A DNA stretch of 29,804 bases, taken from assembly GCA_022614705.1 (NCBI GenBank), contig JAKEIB010000038.1:1-29804 (forward strand), given 5' to 3'. The notes beneath the pieces were generated by a model that was given only the letters and a program-made list of their open reading frames with translations, searched no databases and was not told the origin of the DNA. Every line of letters begins with the position of its first letter. Position 1 is the first letter of the stretch. Origin of the DNA: Planctomycetota bacterium (lineage in GTDB: Bacteria > Planctomycetota > Planctomycetia > Pirellulales > Lacipirellulaceae). The position numbers and the translations under genes are program-made. This document shows positions 23,055 to 29,804 of the stretch, one piece after another.

Positions 23055-24638
23055 ATGATTCTCAGTACAGGATGGACAACGCAGATGGTCAAAAACGCAA
23101 AGGGAGTTGTGATTTGTCTCTCAGCCGCATTAGCGATTGTTGCCGTCATCGGCGCGCAATCGCTCACCGCCGAGCGGAACGTCGAGCCGGTGGCCGGCCA
23201 ATATGCGCGCCAAGAGGACCCGGTGAAGCAGAACGGGCCGATTTTCGTCGATTGGCCCAAGCCCGACGTGGCGCTCGTATTCTCCGGCGAGCAGGACGGC
23301 TACTTGGAACCGTGCGGCTGCGCCGGTTTGGAGAATCAGAAGGGTGGCCTCCAACGCCGGTTCACGCTCCTCGAGGAACTGCGCGACAAGGGTTGGCCAA
23401 TCATCGCGATGGATTCCGGAGGCCAGGAGAAGCGGACCGGCAAACAGGCCGAGTTGAAGCTCGACTTTTCCTATCGCGCGTTGTCCCAGATGGATTACGC
23501 GGCCGTCGGCTTCGGGCCGGTGGATTTGCGTTTGGACCTCACGTCGATCGTCATTAACTTAGACCAGGCGACCGAGTCGCTGGTATCGGCGAACGTGGGC
23601 ATCGGCGATTTCGATAGCGGATTTACGAAGCGCTTCAAGGTCGTTGAAGCGGGCGGCATGAAGATTGGCATCACGTCCGTGCTCGGCAAGAAGGAACTGG
23701 CCGGCGTTAAGGACTCGGCGGACTTCTCATTCATGGAACCGGAGCAAGCACTCGCCCAAGTGCTGCCCGAATTGCGCGAGGCGAAGTGCGATCAGTTGGT
23801 GCTGCTGGCGCACGCCGAGCCGGACGAAGCCAGGCAGCTCGCGCAGCGCTTTCCGGAATTCAACTGGGTCGCCACCGCGCACGGGGCGGATGAGCCGCCG
23901 AAGGAGCCAACGAAGATCGACGGCACGAAGTGCCTGTTGATCGAAGTCGGCCACAAGGGCATGTACGTCGTCGTCATCGGACTCTACAAGAACGGTGCTC
24001 CGTCGTTTCGCTATCAACGGGTGCCGCTCGATCACCGGTTTGTCGACGCGCCGGAAATCCATCGGATGCACGTCGACTACCAGCATCAGCTTGAGCAATT
24101 GGGCCTCGGCGGCCTGGGACTTCGGCCAAGCCCGCATCCTACGGGCCGCAAGTTCGCCGGCAGCAAGGCCTGTGCGGACTGCCATTCCAACGCCACCGCG
24201 GTGTTCGAAACGACGCCGCACTCGCACGCCACTGACACGCTCGTGCACTTAGATCCCCCGCGGCACTTCGATCCCGAGTGCCTTAGCTGCCATGCGACCG
24301 GCTGGGAACCGCAGAAGTATTTCCCGTTCGAGTCGGGATTCCTGGGGCTGAAAGAGACGCCCGACCTGGTGGGCAATGGTTGCGAGAATTGCCACGGCCC
24401 GGCCGCCGAGCACGTCGCGGCCGAGACGGGCGAAATCGAAGCCTCCGACGAGAAAATCGAGCAGCTCCGCGCGGCGCTGCGGCTCAAGATTGTCGAGAAC
24501 GAGGGCAATAAAAACGGCCAGGCTTACAAAGAAGGCGGAGTGGTGGACATGTGCATGCAATGCCACGACCTGGACAACAGCCCCGACTTCGACTTCCAGA
24601 AATACTGGCCAAAGGTTAAGCACGTCGGGAAGGATTGA
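23055..24638 (+). CDS. Tetrahaem cytochrome c with N-terminal nucleotidase-like domain, exported
   Basis: This 527-residue protein has four CXXCH haem sites: CADCH at 373, CLSCH at 409, CENCH at 443, CMQCH at 500. The N-terminal half begins with a signal segment (VVICLSAALAIVAVIG), then VALVFSGEQDGYLEPCGC and SGGQEKRTG, and resembles 5'-nucleotidase / metallophosphoesterase-fold proteins, although I see no complete metal-binding set. The C-terminal half resembles cytochrome c-554-type domains. It is periplasmic or surface-bound, and the electron-transfer partner is unknown. The start may be ATG 23055 or 23085 (MVKNAKG). It follows the DUF1573 gene and converges on the PEP-CTERM cluster. Confidence 0.85.
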   Translation: MILSTGWTTQMVKNAKGVVICLSAALAIVAVIGAQSLTAERNVEPVAGQYARQEDPVKQNGPIFVDWPKPDVALVFSGEQDGYLEPCGCAGLENQKGGLQRRFTLLEELRDKGWPIIAMDSGGQEKRTGKQAELKLDFSYRALSQMDYAAVGFGPVDLRLDLTSIVINLDQATESLVSANVGIGDFDSGFTKRFKVVEAGGMKIGITSVLGKKELAGVKDSADFSFMEPEQALAQVLPELREAKCDQLVLLAHAEPDEARQLAQRFPEFNWVATAHGADEPPKEPTKIDGTKCLLIEVGHKGMYVVVIGLYKNGAPSFRYQRVPLDHRFVDAPEIHRMHVDYQHQLEQLGLGGLGLRPSPHPTGRKFAGSKACADCHSNATAVFETTPHSHATDTLVHLDPPRHFDPECLSCHATGWEPQKYFPFESGFLGLKETPDLVGNGCENCHGPAAEHVAAETGEIEASDEKIEQLRAALRLKIVENEGNKNGQAYKEGGVVDMCMQCHDLDNSPDFDFQKYWPKVKHVGKD

Positions 24639-24646
24639 CACGTGGC

Positions 24647-24668
24647 CGCGTCCGCCGCGGCGGACGCG
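24647..24668. repeat. Perfect 22-bp palindrome
   Basis: CGCGTCCGCCG is followed at once by its complement CGGCGGACGCG, with no spacer. It lies 9 bp after the cytochrome stop and could fold in the transcript end. Confidence 0.8.
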
Positions 24669-24702
24669 AATTGCAAGTCTCGGAAAGACTGCCTACGTGA
24701 AA

Positions 24703-24742
24703 CAAAAATGGGGCCGAGACCAGCGGGCGTCTCGACCCCATT
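24703..24742 (-). terminator. Intrinsic terminator after the PEP-CTERM cluster
   Basis: Arms 24707-24720 and 24729-24742 form a 14-bp stem with one mismatch and an 8-nt loop; on the minus strand a T-run (24703-24708) follows. It lies 33 bp downstream of the last PEP-CTERM gene. On the plus strand no T-run follows, so it serves the minus-strand genes. Confidence 0.8.
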
Positions 24743-24774
24743 AAGTTAAGTTTCGAACTATTTTTTGCCCGCGA

Positions 24775-25461
24775 TTAGCGACGACGAACGAGCCCGCAAG
24801 CGCCAAGCAAGCCCAGCGCCAGCAGCGCGACGCTCGCCGGTTCCGGGATGCCCAAGACCACGCGCGTCGAGCCGCCAGGCCCATACGGATTGGGTTCCGA
24901 GTTGGGGATCCAACTCGCGCCGCCATCGAGCGACAGCTCGGTGAACACATCAAAAAAGCTATCGATGTGGTACAAACCGCCACCAATATCGGTGATCGAC
25001 GATTTTCCGAGCGATGGCAGGGTGGGGCTTTCGCGGATCATGACGCCGCCGCCGCCGGTCAGGGTCATCGACAGCATTTCCGTATCGAACGTGCCGAGGC
25101 CGCCCGGTGGCCTACCATAGGCAATGGTGTCCACGGGGCCGTTCGCCATAAACGGCTGAGGCGGCCCACCATTGATGCTCACCTGGCCTCGTACCTGCGA
25201 TTCAAAGTGATGCCGTTCACCTTGCGGATCGGGAAACGACGTGCCCGCGAACGGCTGGTGCTCGATCTTCGAGAGCACGACTTCCAATGCCGGACCGCTA
25301 TACCTGGCGTGCACATCCGCCGGCGAAAGATACTCATTATCTGGGATGATCGGCGGCAAATCCGGGCTCGGCGCGTTCCTGCCGGCCGAGTGTGCCAAGG
25401 CCTGGCTACAGAAGGCTAGGCTGCCTAGCACAATCATCATTCCACTAATGCGTCGGATCAT
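24775..25461 (-). CDS. PEP-CTERM protein, paralogue 1 of a tandem trio
   Basis: The product is about 228 residues. It has a signal peptide (MIRRISGMMIVLGSLAFCSQ) cleaved near ALAHS, a conserved ectodomain (PSPDLPPIIPDNEYLSPADV, DTEMLSMTLTGGGGVMIRES, ITDIGGGLYHIDSFFDVFTE), then the sorting tail IPEPASVALLALGLLGACGL with RRR at the end. PEP-CTERM tails are recognised by an exosortase; none lies here. ATG 25461 is chosen for the GGAGG about 8 nt upstream; ATG 25467 is too close to it. It lacks the extra Cys pair seen in the other two. The ectodomain function is unknown. Confidence 0.88.
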   Translation of the reverse strand: MIRRISGMMIVLGSLAFCSQALAHSAGRNAPSPDLPPIIPDNEYLSPADVHARYSGPALEVVLSKIEHQPFAGTSFPDPQGERHHFESQVRGQVSINGGPPQPFMANGPVDTIAYGRPPGGLGTFDTEMLSMTLTGGGGVMIRESPTLPSLGKSSITDIGGGLYHIDSFFDVFTELSLDGGASWIPNSEPNPYGPGGSTRVVLGIPEPASVALLALGLLGACGLVRRR

Positions 25462-25501
25462 AAGCATTCCCTCCAAGTTTAGGTTACGAAACGTCAAACG
25501 G

Positions 25502-26203
25502 TTATTTACGGCGACGAGCCACTCCTGCCAGCCCGATCAATCCGAGTCCCAACAATACGACGCTCGCCGGTTCGGGGACGCCTCCCAGGTTGACGCGAGT
25601 TCCTCGAGGTCCCGCCTTCGGGATCCAAGTTTGGCCGCCGTCGAGAGACAACTCCGTAAACACATCGAAGAAGCTATCGATGTGGTACATCCCACCGCCA
25701 ATATCGGTAATGGATGTCTTTCCGGTCGATGCCCTGGTGGGGCTTTCGCGAATCATGACCCCGCCGCCGCTCAGGCTCATCGACAGCATTTCCGTGTCGA
25801 ACGTGCCGGTGGTGTCGCCCGGGCCCTTGCCGTATGCCACCGTACCCACAGGGCCTGACATGGCAATTGGCATGGCCGGGCCATTGTTGATGCTCACCAT
25901 CGCCTGTAATTGCGATTGGAAGTGATGGTGTTCATCGCAACCCGTGCCCCCAGGTTGCATGCAAAGGTATTCAGGCGGCTGTGCCGCAAACGGCTGGTGC
26001 TCGACCATCGAGAGCACGATCGCCAATGCCGGACCGCTATACTCGGCGTGTACATCCTGCGGTGAAAGATAGACACCCGGCACGATGACCGGCGGCAAAT
26101 CCGGGCTCGGCGTGTTCAGGCCGCCGGGGTGTGCCAAGGCCTGGCCGCCAAGGGCCAGCACACTCAGCACCGCGATCGACAAAAATACGTGTCGTTTCAA
26201 CAT
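25502..26203 (-). CDS. PEP-CTERM protein, paralogue 2
   Basis: This 233-residue protein has a signal peptide MLKRHVFLSIAVLSVLALGG then LAHPGG. It shares nearly all conserved blocks with its neighbours (SPQDVHAEYSGPALAIVLSM, TGTFDTEMLSMSLSGGGVMI, DIGGGMYHIDSFFDVFTELS) and ends VPEPASVVLLGLGLIGLAGV with RRRK. It carries a Cys-containing insert (CMQPGGTGCDEHHH). GGAGGA lies 7 nt before ATG 26203. It lies about 40 bp from each neighbour, so the trio is probably one transcript. Confidence 0.88.
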   Translation of the reverse strand: MLKRHVFLSIAVLSVLALGGQALAHPGGLNTPSPDLPPVIVPGVYLSPQDVHAEYSGPALAIVLSMVEHQPFAAQPPEYLCMQPGGTGCDEHHHFQSQLQAMVSINNGPAMPIAMSGPVGTVAYGKGPGDTTGTFDTEMLSMSLSGGGVMIRESPTRASTGKTSITDIGGGMYHIDSFFDVFTELSLDGGQTWIPKAGPRGTRVNLGGVPEPASVVLLGLGLIGLAGVARRRK

Positions 26204-26242
26204 TAGCGTTCCTCCAATTTGAAAAAGTGATGTGTTGCGCGA

Positions 26243-26950
26243 TTATCTGTGGCGACGAGTCACTCCCGCGAACCCAAGCAGGCCGAGGGCCAGTAGCACG
26301 ACGCTCGCCGGCTCGGGTACGCCTCCCAAGTTGACACGAGTCCCTCGAAGTCCGGACTTCGGAATCCAATTCTGGCCGCCGTCGAGCGACAATTCCGTAA
26401 ACACATCGAAGAAGCTATCGATGTGGTACATCCCACCGCCAATATCCGTGATGGATGTCTTTCCGGTCGATGCCCTGGTCGGGCTTTCGCGGATCATGAC
26501 CGCGCCGCCCATACCGCTGAGACTCATCGACAACATTTCGGTGTCGAAGGTGCCCGTCGTGTCCCCAGGTCCCTTGCCGTAAGCGACTGTCATTACGGGA
26601 CCTTGCATTTCGATCGGCTGCAGTGGGCCTCCATTGATGCTCACCATGGCGTGCAACATTGAATTGAATTCGTGGTGCTCATCGCAACCGCCCGTGCCCG
26701 TCGGATCGCAAATGCTTCGAGGCGGCAAGGCCGCAAACGGCTGGTGCTCGACCATCGAGAGCACGACCTCCAATGCCGGACCGCTATACTTGGCATGCAC
26801 ATCCTGCGGCGAAAGATACACCCCTTCCGGGATGATCGGCGGCAAATCCGGGCTCGGCGCGTTAACGCCCCCCGGATGCGCGAGCGCCGAACCGACCGTC
26901 AGCAGCCCAATCGCGCAAGCAAATAGACCGACACGTACACATTTGTTCAT
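26243..26950 (-). CDS. PEP-CTERM protein, paralogue 3
   Basis: The product is about 235 residues, with a signal peptide MNKCVRVGLFACAIGLLTVG ending ALAHPGG. The conserved blocks match paralogues 1 and 2. A Cys-containing insert (CDPTGTGGCDEHHE) aligns with that of paralogue 2. The tail is VPEPASVVLLALGLLGFAGV then TRRHR. ATG 26950 has GGAG 8 nt upstream; the ten upstream in-frame codons are unlikely. It is the first gene of the trio, so its upstream region (26951-27100) should hold the promoter. Confidence 0.88.
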   Translation of the reverse strand: MNKCVRVGLFACAIGLLTVGSALAHPGGVNAPSPDLPPIIPEGVYLSPQDVHAKYSGPALEVVLSMVEHQPFAALPPRSICDPTGTGGCDEHHEFNSMLHAMVSINGGPLQPIEMQGPVMTVAYGKGPGDTTGTFDTEMLSMSLSGMGGAVMIRESPTRASTGKTSITDIGGGMYHIDSFFDVFTELSLDGGQNWIPKSGLRGTRVNLGGVPEPASVVLLALGLLGFAGVTRRHR

Positions 26951-27493
26951 GAGCGTTCTCCAGTATGTGACGAGCACCACGCGCAGTTTGACAACGGCGC
27001 CGCGCCCTTGAATGTAGCAAAGGCCCGGGCGGAATCAATGATTTTATGAGAAAAAATGACCAATTCCGCTGACCCCGCTCCTGGCGGGTCTTGAATAAGC
27101 GTGCCGGTCTGGCAAATTTGGCCATTTTCGGATGATTCTAGACCACGTTCGGCTTGTCGGGTCACATTGGGTCGCCGATGGTACCCCGAAACGGCCAATG
27201 TTGAGAACGAGTCTCATTAATCCGGCGATGAAGGCGAGAGTCTTCGCTCTTTGGCGGACCACTTTAGGTCAGTCGCGGGTTCTCACGCTTGCGTTGTTTG
27301 GCCAAGCCGTTGCGCGGCTGTATGGCGGTGCAACTATCTCTACCGTGCGGGAATAGACTAGTTCGAGTCAAATCCATATGAGCGGACTCGACCCTACCAG
27401 CGATGATGCACCTGTTCGCGGAAGTGCGTGTCGTAAATGCGGCGGGCCCGCGGGCCCGCTCGACTGCTGATTGGGTCGCTGTTTGTTCGATAA
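26951..27493. other. Gene-free region upstream of the PEP-CTERM trio
   Basis: I see no credible gene or cassette in these 543 bp. The promoter of the PEP-CTERM trio should be near 26960-27060, where the sequence is less GC-rich. A 74-codon frame at 27132-27356 and minus-strand frames here lack any recognisable domain. Confidence 0.45.
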
Positions 27494-27656
27494 TCAAAAC
27501 CCGCCACGCAGCAAAACGATGACGAGGATGATGACCAGGACTAAGCCCAACCCGCCGCTTGGACCGTAACCCCAATTGCGGCTGTGCGGCCAGGCCGGAA
27601 TCGCGCCAAGCAAGAGCAGGATCAGAAAGTATGAGGAGAATCGTGGAGAGAGACAT
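27494..27656 (-). pseudogene. DUF3309-like small membrane protein, frameshifted
   Basis: The start MSLSTILLIL is in one frame (ATG 27656) and the rest, LILLLLGAIPAWPHSRNWGY then GPSGGLGLVLVIILVIVLLR, is in another. Together they match a DUF3309 protein of about 54 residues (two hydrophobic segments around a conserved WPHSRNWGYGPSGG). One extra base, probably in the AAA at 27626-27628, explains the shift. This could be a real decay, a sequencing error, or ribosomal frameshifting at CTT-T. Confidence 0.75.
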
Positions 27657-27728
27657 GGCGGACTCAACTTTCGATATACGCTGATGGTCGTTCCGCTGTC
27701 AGGGCAACGGCGCTGACAGGACACAACG

Positions 27729-27926
27729 CTAATCGCGATTTGTTTCCACTTCGACTTCGCCGGTGTCGATGTTTCGCTCGACTTCAACGTCGGCGCCGGG
27801 CGTTTCAATGTCGATGACCTTTTCCTTGCGCTCGCAGCCAGCGAAGCCAAGCGCGCCGATCGACGCAGCGGCCGCGATCAAGCCGGCGGCGAACCAGCTT
27901 TGTGTTGTTTTGCATATACGCGACAT
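27729..27926 (-). CDS. Small lipoprotein, function unknown
   Basis: This 65-residue protein has a signal region (WFAAGLIAAAASIGALGFAG) ending in a lipobox-like LGFAGC with Cys31, followed by a short acidic tail, ERKEKVIDIETPGADVEVER then NIDTGEVEVE. The tail has no catalytic residues. It is probably a membrane-anchored small protein. It lies 72 bp upstream of the DUF3309-like gene on the same strand. Confidence 0.75.
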   Translation of the reverse strand: MSRICKTTQSWFAAGLIAAAASIGALGFAGCERKEKVIDIETPGADVEVERNIDTGEVEVETNRD

Positions 27927-28179
27927 ATCGCACCTTTTGAAATGGGTGTTGGGGTATTCATTCTGGCGGCTGCAGCGCTATTCCGGACGTGCCGGACGGT
28001 GCGAAGACCCTCCCTCGAGCGAGTTCACACCGGGCAAAGAAGGGAAGCAAACGCCGTGCCAACTTGTCGGGGCACGCGATGCGACAGAATGGACCGCATT
28101 GTGCAAATCTCGCGGGATTTGCGGTGGTTGCACAGTAAGAATTGGAGCGACTAGTGTGCAGGGAGTGGTCGCTGCGAGA

Positions 28180-28938
28180 TCAGTTCTGGCCGGATTCCAT
28201 GGCCGCCATCGCTGCGTCCGGAATGTTGAAATTCGCGGCGACGTTCTGGACGTCGTCGTGATCGTCGAGCGCGTCCATCAACTTGAGAACGCTGCGCGCC
28301 GCATCGGCGTCGAGATCGACCGTGTCTTTCGGAATGCGCGTGATCTGGCGGACCTCCGTGGTAAGACCGGCCGCGTCGACCGCGTCGCACACGCTGGTGT
28401 AAACCTCCGGATCGCAAATCACTTCGAAGTTGTCGCCCGAGCGGCGAACGTCGTCGGCACCGGCGTCGAGGGCGAGCTCCATCAGCGACTCTTCGTCCGT
28501 CTGGCTGGCCGATAGCTCAAGCAGGCCTTTTCGGTCGAACATCCAGGCAACGCAACCCGTGGCGCCGAGCTTACCGCCGGCCATCTCGAAAATCTTGCGA
28601 ACTTCTCCGGCCGTGCGATTGCGATTGTCGGTAAGGATGTCGCACAACACGGCGACGCCGCCGGGGCCATAGCCTTCGTACAGCACTTCCTCGAAATTCG
28701 AGCCTTCAAGATCGCCGGCGCCTTTTTTGATGGCCCGGTCGATCGTGTCTTTCGGCATGTTGCCGGCTTTCGCATCGACGATCGCGTAGCGCAAGCGCAA
28801 GTTTTGAGCCGGATCGCCGCCGCCCGCTTTGGCCGCGACGATGATCGCCTTGGAGAGCTTGCTCCAAAGCTTGCCGCGCCGACTATCGATCAGCGCCTTT
28901 TTATGCTTGATGCCGGCCCAGTGTGAATGTCCTGCCAT
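28180..28938 (-). CDS. yebC: YebC/PmpR family transcriptional regulator
   Basis: This 252-residue protein opens with the family signature MAGHSHWAGIKHKKALIDSR and continues with KLSKAIIVAAKAGGGDPAQN, NMPKDTIDRAIKKGAG, EEVLYEGYGPGGVAVLCDIL and a C-terminal acidic domain. YebC proteins are DNA-associated regulators, and recent work also links some to translation at proline-rich stretches. The length is normal. It is followed by 250 bp with no gene and preceded by a composite repeat. Confidence 0.95.
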   Translation of the reverse strand: MAGHSHWAGIKHKKALIDSRRGKLWSKLSKAIIVAAKAGGGDPAQNLRLRYAIVDAKAGNMPKDTIDRAIKKGAGDLEGSNFEEVLYEGYGPGGVAVLCDILTDNRNRTAGEVRKIFEMAGGKLGATGCVAWMFDRKGLLELSASQTDEESLMELALDAGADDVRRSGDNFEVICDPEVYTSVCDAVDAAGLTTEVRQITRIPKDTVDLDADAARSVLKLMDALDDHDDVQNVAANFNIPDAAMAAMESGQN

Positions 28939-28951
28939 GGGAGAGGGGAGC

Positions 28952-29100
28952 GAGTGGAGTAGTGGAGTAGTGAATGAGATTCTGTCGTTCTGAGCGAAGC
29001 GCAGCGTAGCGAAGAATCTCGTGGGCCGCAGATCCTTCGGTCGCCGAGCCTCCCTCAGGATGACATTCCGCTACTCCACTACTGCTCTACTCCACTACTG
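28952..29100. repeat. Nested composite repeat: GTAGTGGAGTAG arms around TGTCRTTCTGAG element
   Basis: GTAGTGGAGTAG at 28959-28970 is the inverse of CTACTCCACTAC at 29071-29082. Between them lies a second copy of the interspersed repeat at 28983-29065. The same nested design is seen at 13004-13159. It lies between the edge-truncated gene and yebC. Confidence 0.8.
28983..29065. repeat. Interspersed repeat, TGTCATTCTGAG family, copy 2
   Basis: Shares the blocks GAGCGAAGCGCAGCGTAGCG, AGAATCTCG and GATCCTTCGGTCGCCGAGCC with copy 1 at 5800-5888, same orientation, but is 6 bp shorter in the middle. The ends are TGTCGTTCTGAG and CTCAGGATGACA. Confidence 0.9.
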
Positions 29101-29111
29101 CACTAGCTTCA

Positions 29112-29804
29112 TTACCGAGGTTTCCGTTTCGTGAGTCGCCGCGTCGTCGGCTTCTTCGTGCCCTTCTTGGTAGGCCGCTTCGTTGCTTTGGCCGGCTTCT
29201 TCACCGGCGCCGCTTGCTTGGCAGCGGGCTTCTTCGCTGGCTTCTTGTCGGGTACTTTGGGCGGCGCTTGCTTTGCCGTGGGCTCCTTCTTTCGCCCACC
29301 AGCGGCTCGCTTCGGCTCCGGCTTGGGTGGTGGCGGCGGAACGACTTCCACCGGTCGCTGCGTCGGGCGTTTCGGCAGGCGATTCTTGCAATTCGGATCG
29401 ATTTCGAGCATCAGTTTGCGGGCCGACTGCCCGTATGGATTGCGGCCGACTTCCACCCCCAACTGGTGCAGCAGCGATGCGACCTCAACCCCCTTGTTCT
29501 TGGGCACGGCCCGTTCCAGCCCTGGCACCGAACTCTTGGCAAACTCGTCGTCGGAGATTACGCCGACCGCGTGCAGCGCGATCAGAGCGCCGCGGTTGAG
29601 CGGAATCGCATGCCCGCCCAGGGCGTGCTGCGTGACGTAGGCGACGGCGAACCCCGTCGTGCCGTTATACTTCTGCAGTGTTTTAGCCGCCTGGCCAATG
29701 TTCTGCTTCTTCATCGCCTCGATGTCGAACTCATACACCGACTCAAACACGCTGTGCAGCGTTTGCTTGAGCCGCGCCGCCGAATCGGCTGGGTTGACGA
29801 GCGG
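29112..29804 (-). CDS. Partial protein with histone-H1-like basic tail, possibly endonuclease-III-related
   Basis: The gene runs off the window edge; the frame is open to 29804 (PLVNPADSAARLKQTLHSVF). The visible 230 residues begin with a helical domain: GTTGFAVAYVTQHALGGHAI, NRGALIALHAVGVISDDE, LERAVPKNKGVEVASLLHQL. This resembles the C-terminal part of endonuclease-III-like proteins, but the catalytic helix-hairpin-helix and Fe-S cysteines are not in the window, so this is tentative. A tail of about 90 residues of Lys/Pro/Ala repeats (KKPAAKQ, KKPAKA) resembles histone H1-like tails and suggests DNA binding. Confidence 0.6.
   Translation of the reverse strand, partial: PLVNPADSAARLKQTLHSVFESVYEFDIEAMKKQNIGQAAKTLQKYNGTTGFAVAYVTQHALGGHAIPLNRGALIALHAVGVISDDEFAKSSVPGLERAVPKNKGVEVASLLHQLGVEVGRNPYGQSARKLMLEIDPNCKNRLPKRPTQRPVEVVPPPPPKPEPKRAAGGRKKEPTAKQAPPKVPDKKPAKKPAAKQAAPVKKPAKATKRPTKKGTKKPTTRRLTKRKPR

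Noticed and set aside
27132..27356. A 74-codon plus-strand frame (RVFALWRTTLGQSRVLTLAL...)
   Set aside because: No domain, no ribosome site, and no neighbour that supports it.

Overview
The window looks like chromosomal DNA of a planctomycete, probably Pirellulales-like. The evidence is the GC-rich coding DNA, a dockerin-like repeat of the kind found in large planctomycete surface proteins, PEP-CTERM proteins, a DUF1573 / multihaem cytochrome c pair, a DUF4416 protein, and many short-word inverted repeats between genes. This assignment is inference from gene content; no rRNA or other phylogenetic marker was compared.

Layout. 1-3.9 kb: a giant beta-helix surface protein (LSLREA and choice-of-anchor Q units plus dockerin-like repeats) that lacks a normal N-terminus. 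3.9-4.6 kb: a PIN-domain toxin-like gene with a small partner. 4.7-7.8 kb: a TPR lipoprotein, two unrecognised small proteins and an FHA protein. 8.2-14.3 kb, minus strand: the glycine cleavage operon gcvT-gcvH-(IVP gene)-gcvPA-gcvPB-lipoate ligase. 14.5-19.3 kb: a PQQ-type beta-propeller protein, RNase R and a YhaM-like OB/HD exonuclease. 19.5-24.6 kb, plus strand: ProRS, DUF4416, DUF1573 and a tetrahaem cytochrome. 24.8-27.0 kb: three tandem PEP-CTERM paralogues. 27.5-29.8 kb: a frameshifted DUF3309 gene, a small lipoprotein, YebC and an edge-truncated protein that may be endonuclease-III-like.

How the genes work together. GcvT, GcvH and the two-subunit GcvP form the glycine cleavage complex, and the terminal lipoate-ligase-like gene can provide the lipoyl group GcvH needs. 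RNase R and the YhaM-like protein are both 3'-5' RNases and are adjacent on the same strand. The DUF1573 and multihaem proteins are probably exported.

The most unusual signal is the repeat load. At least ten short inverted-repeat cassettes occupy gaps between genes, often abutting start or stop codons. Two sit in frame inside gcvPB, several make up the tail of the giant surface protein, and one pair of 31-bp inverted repeats (30/31 identical) exactly bounds a 23S-rRNA-intervening-sequence-type (four-helix bundle) gene lodged in the gcv operon. This suggests a family of IVP-associated elements that spread through transcribed DNA, including coding DNA.
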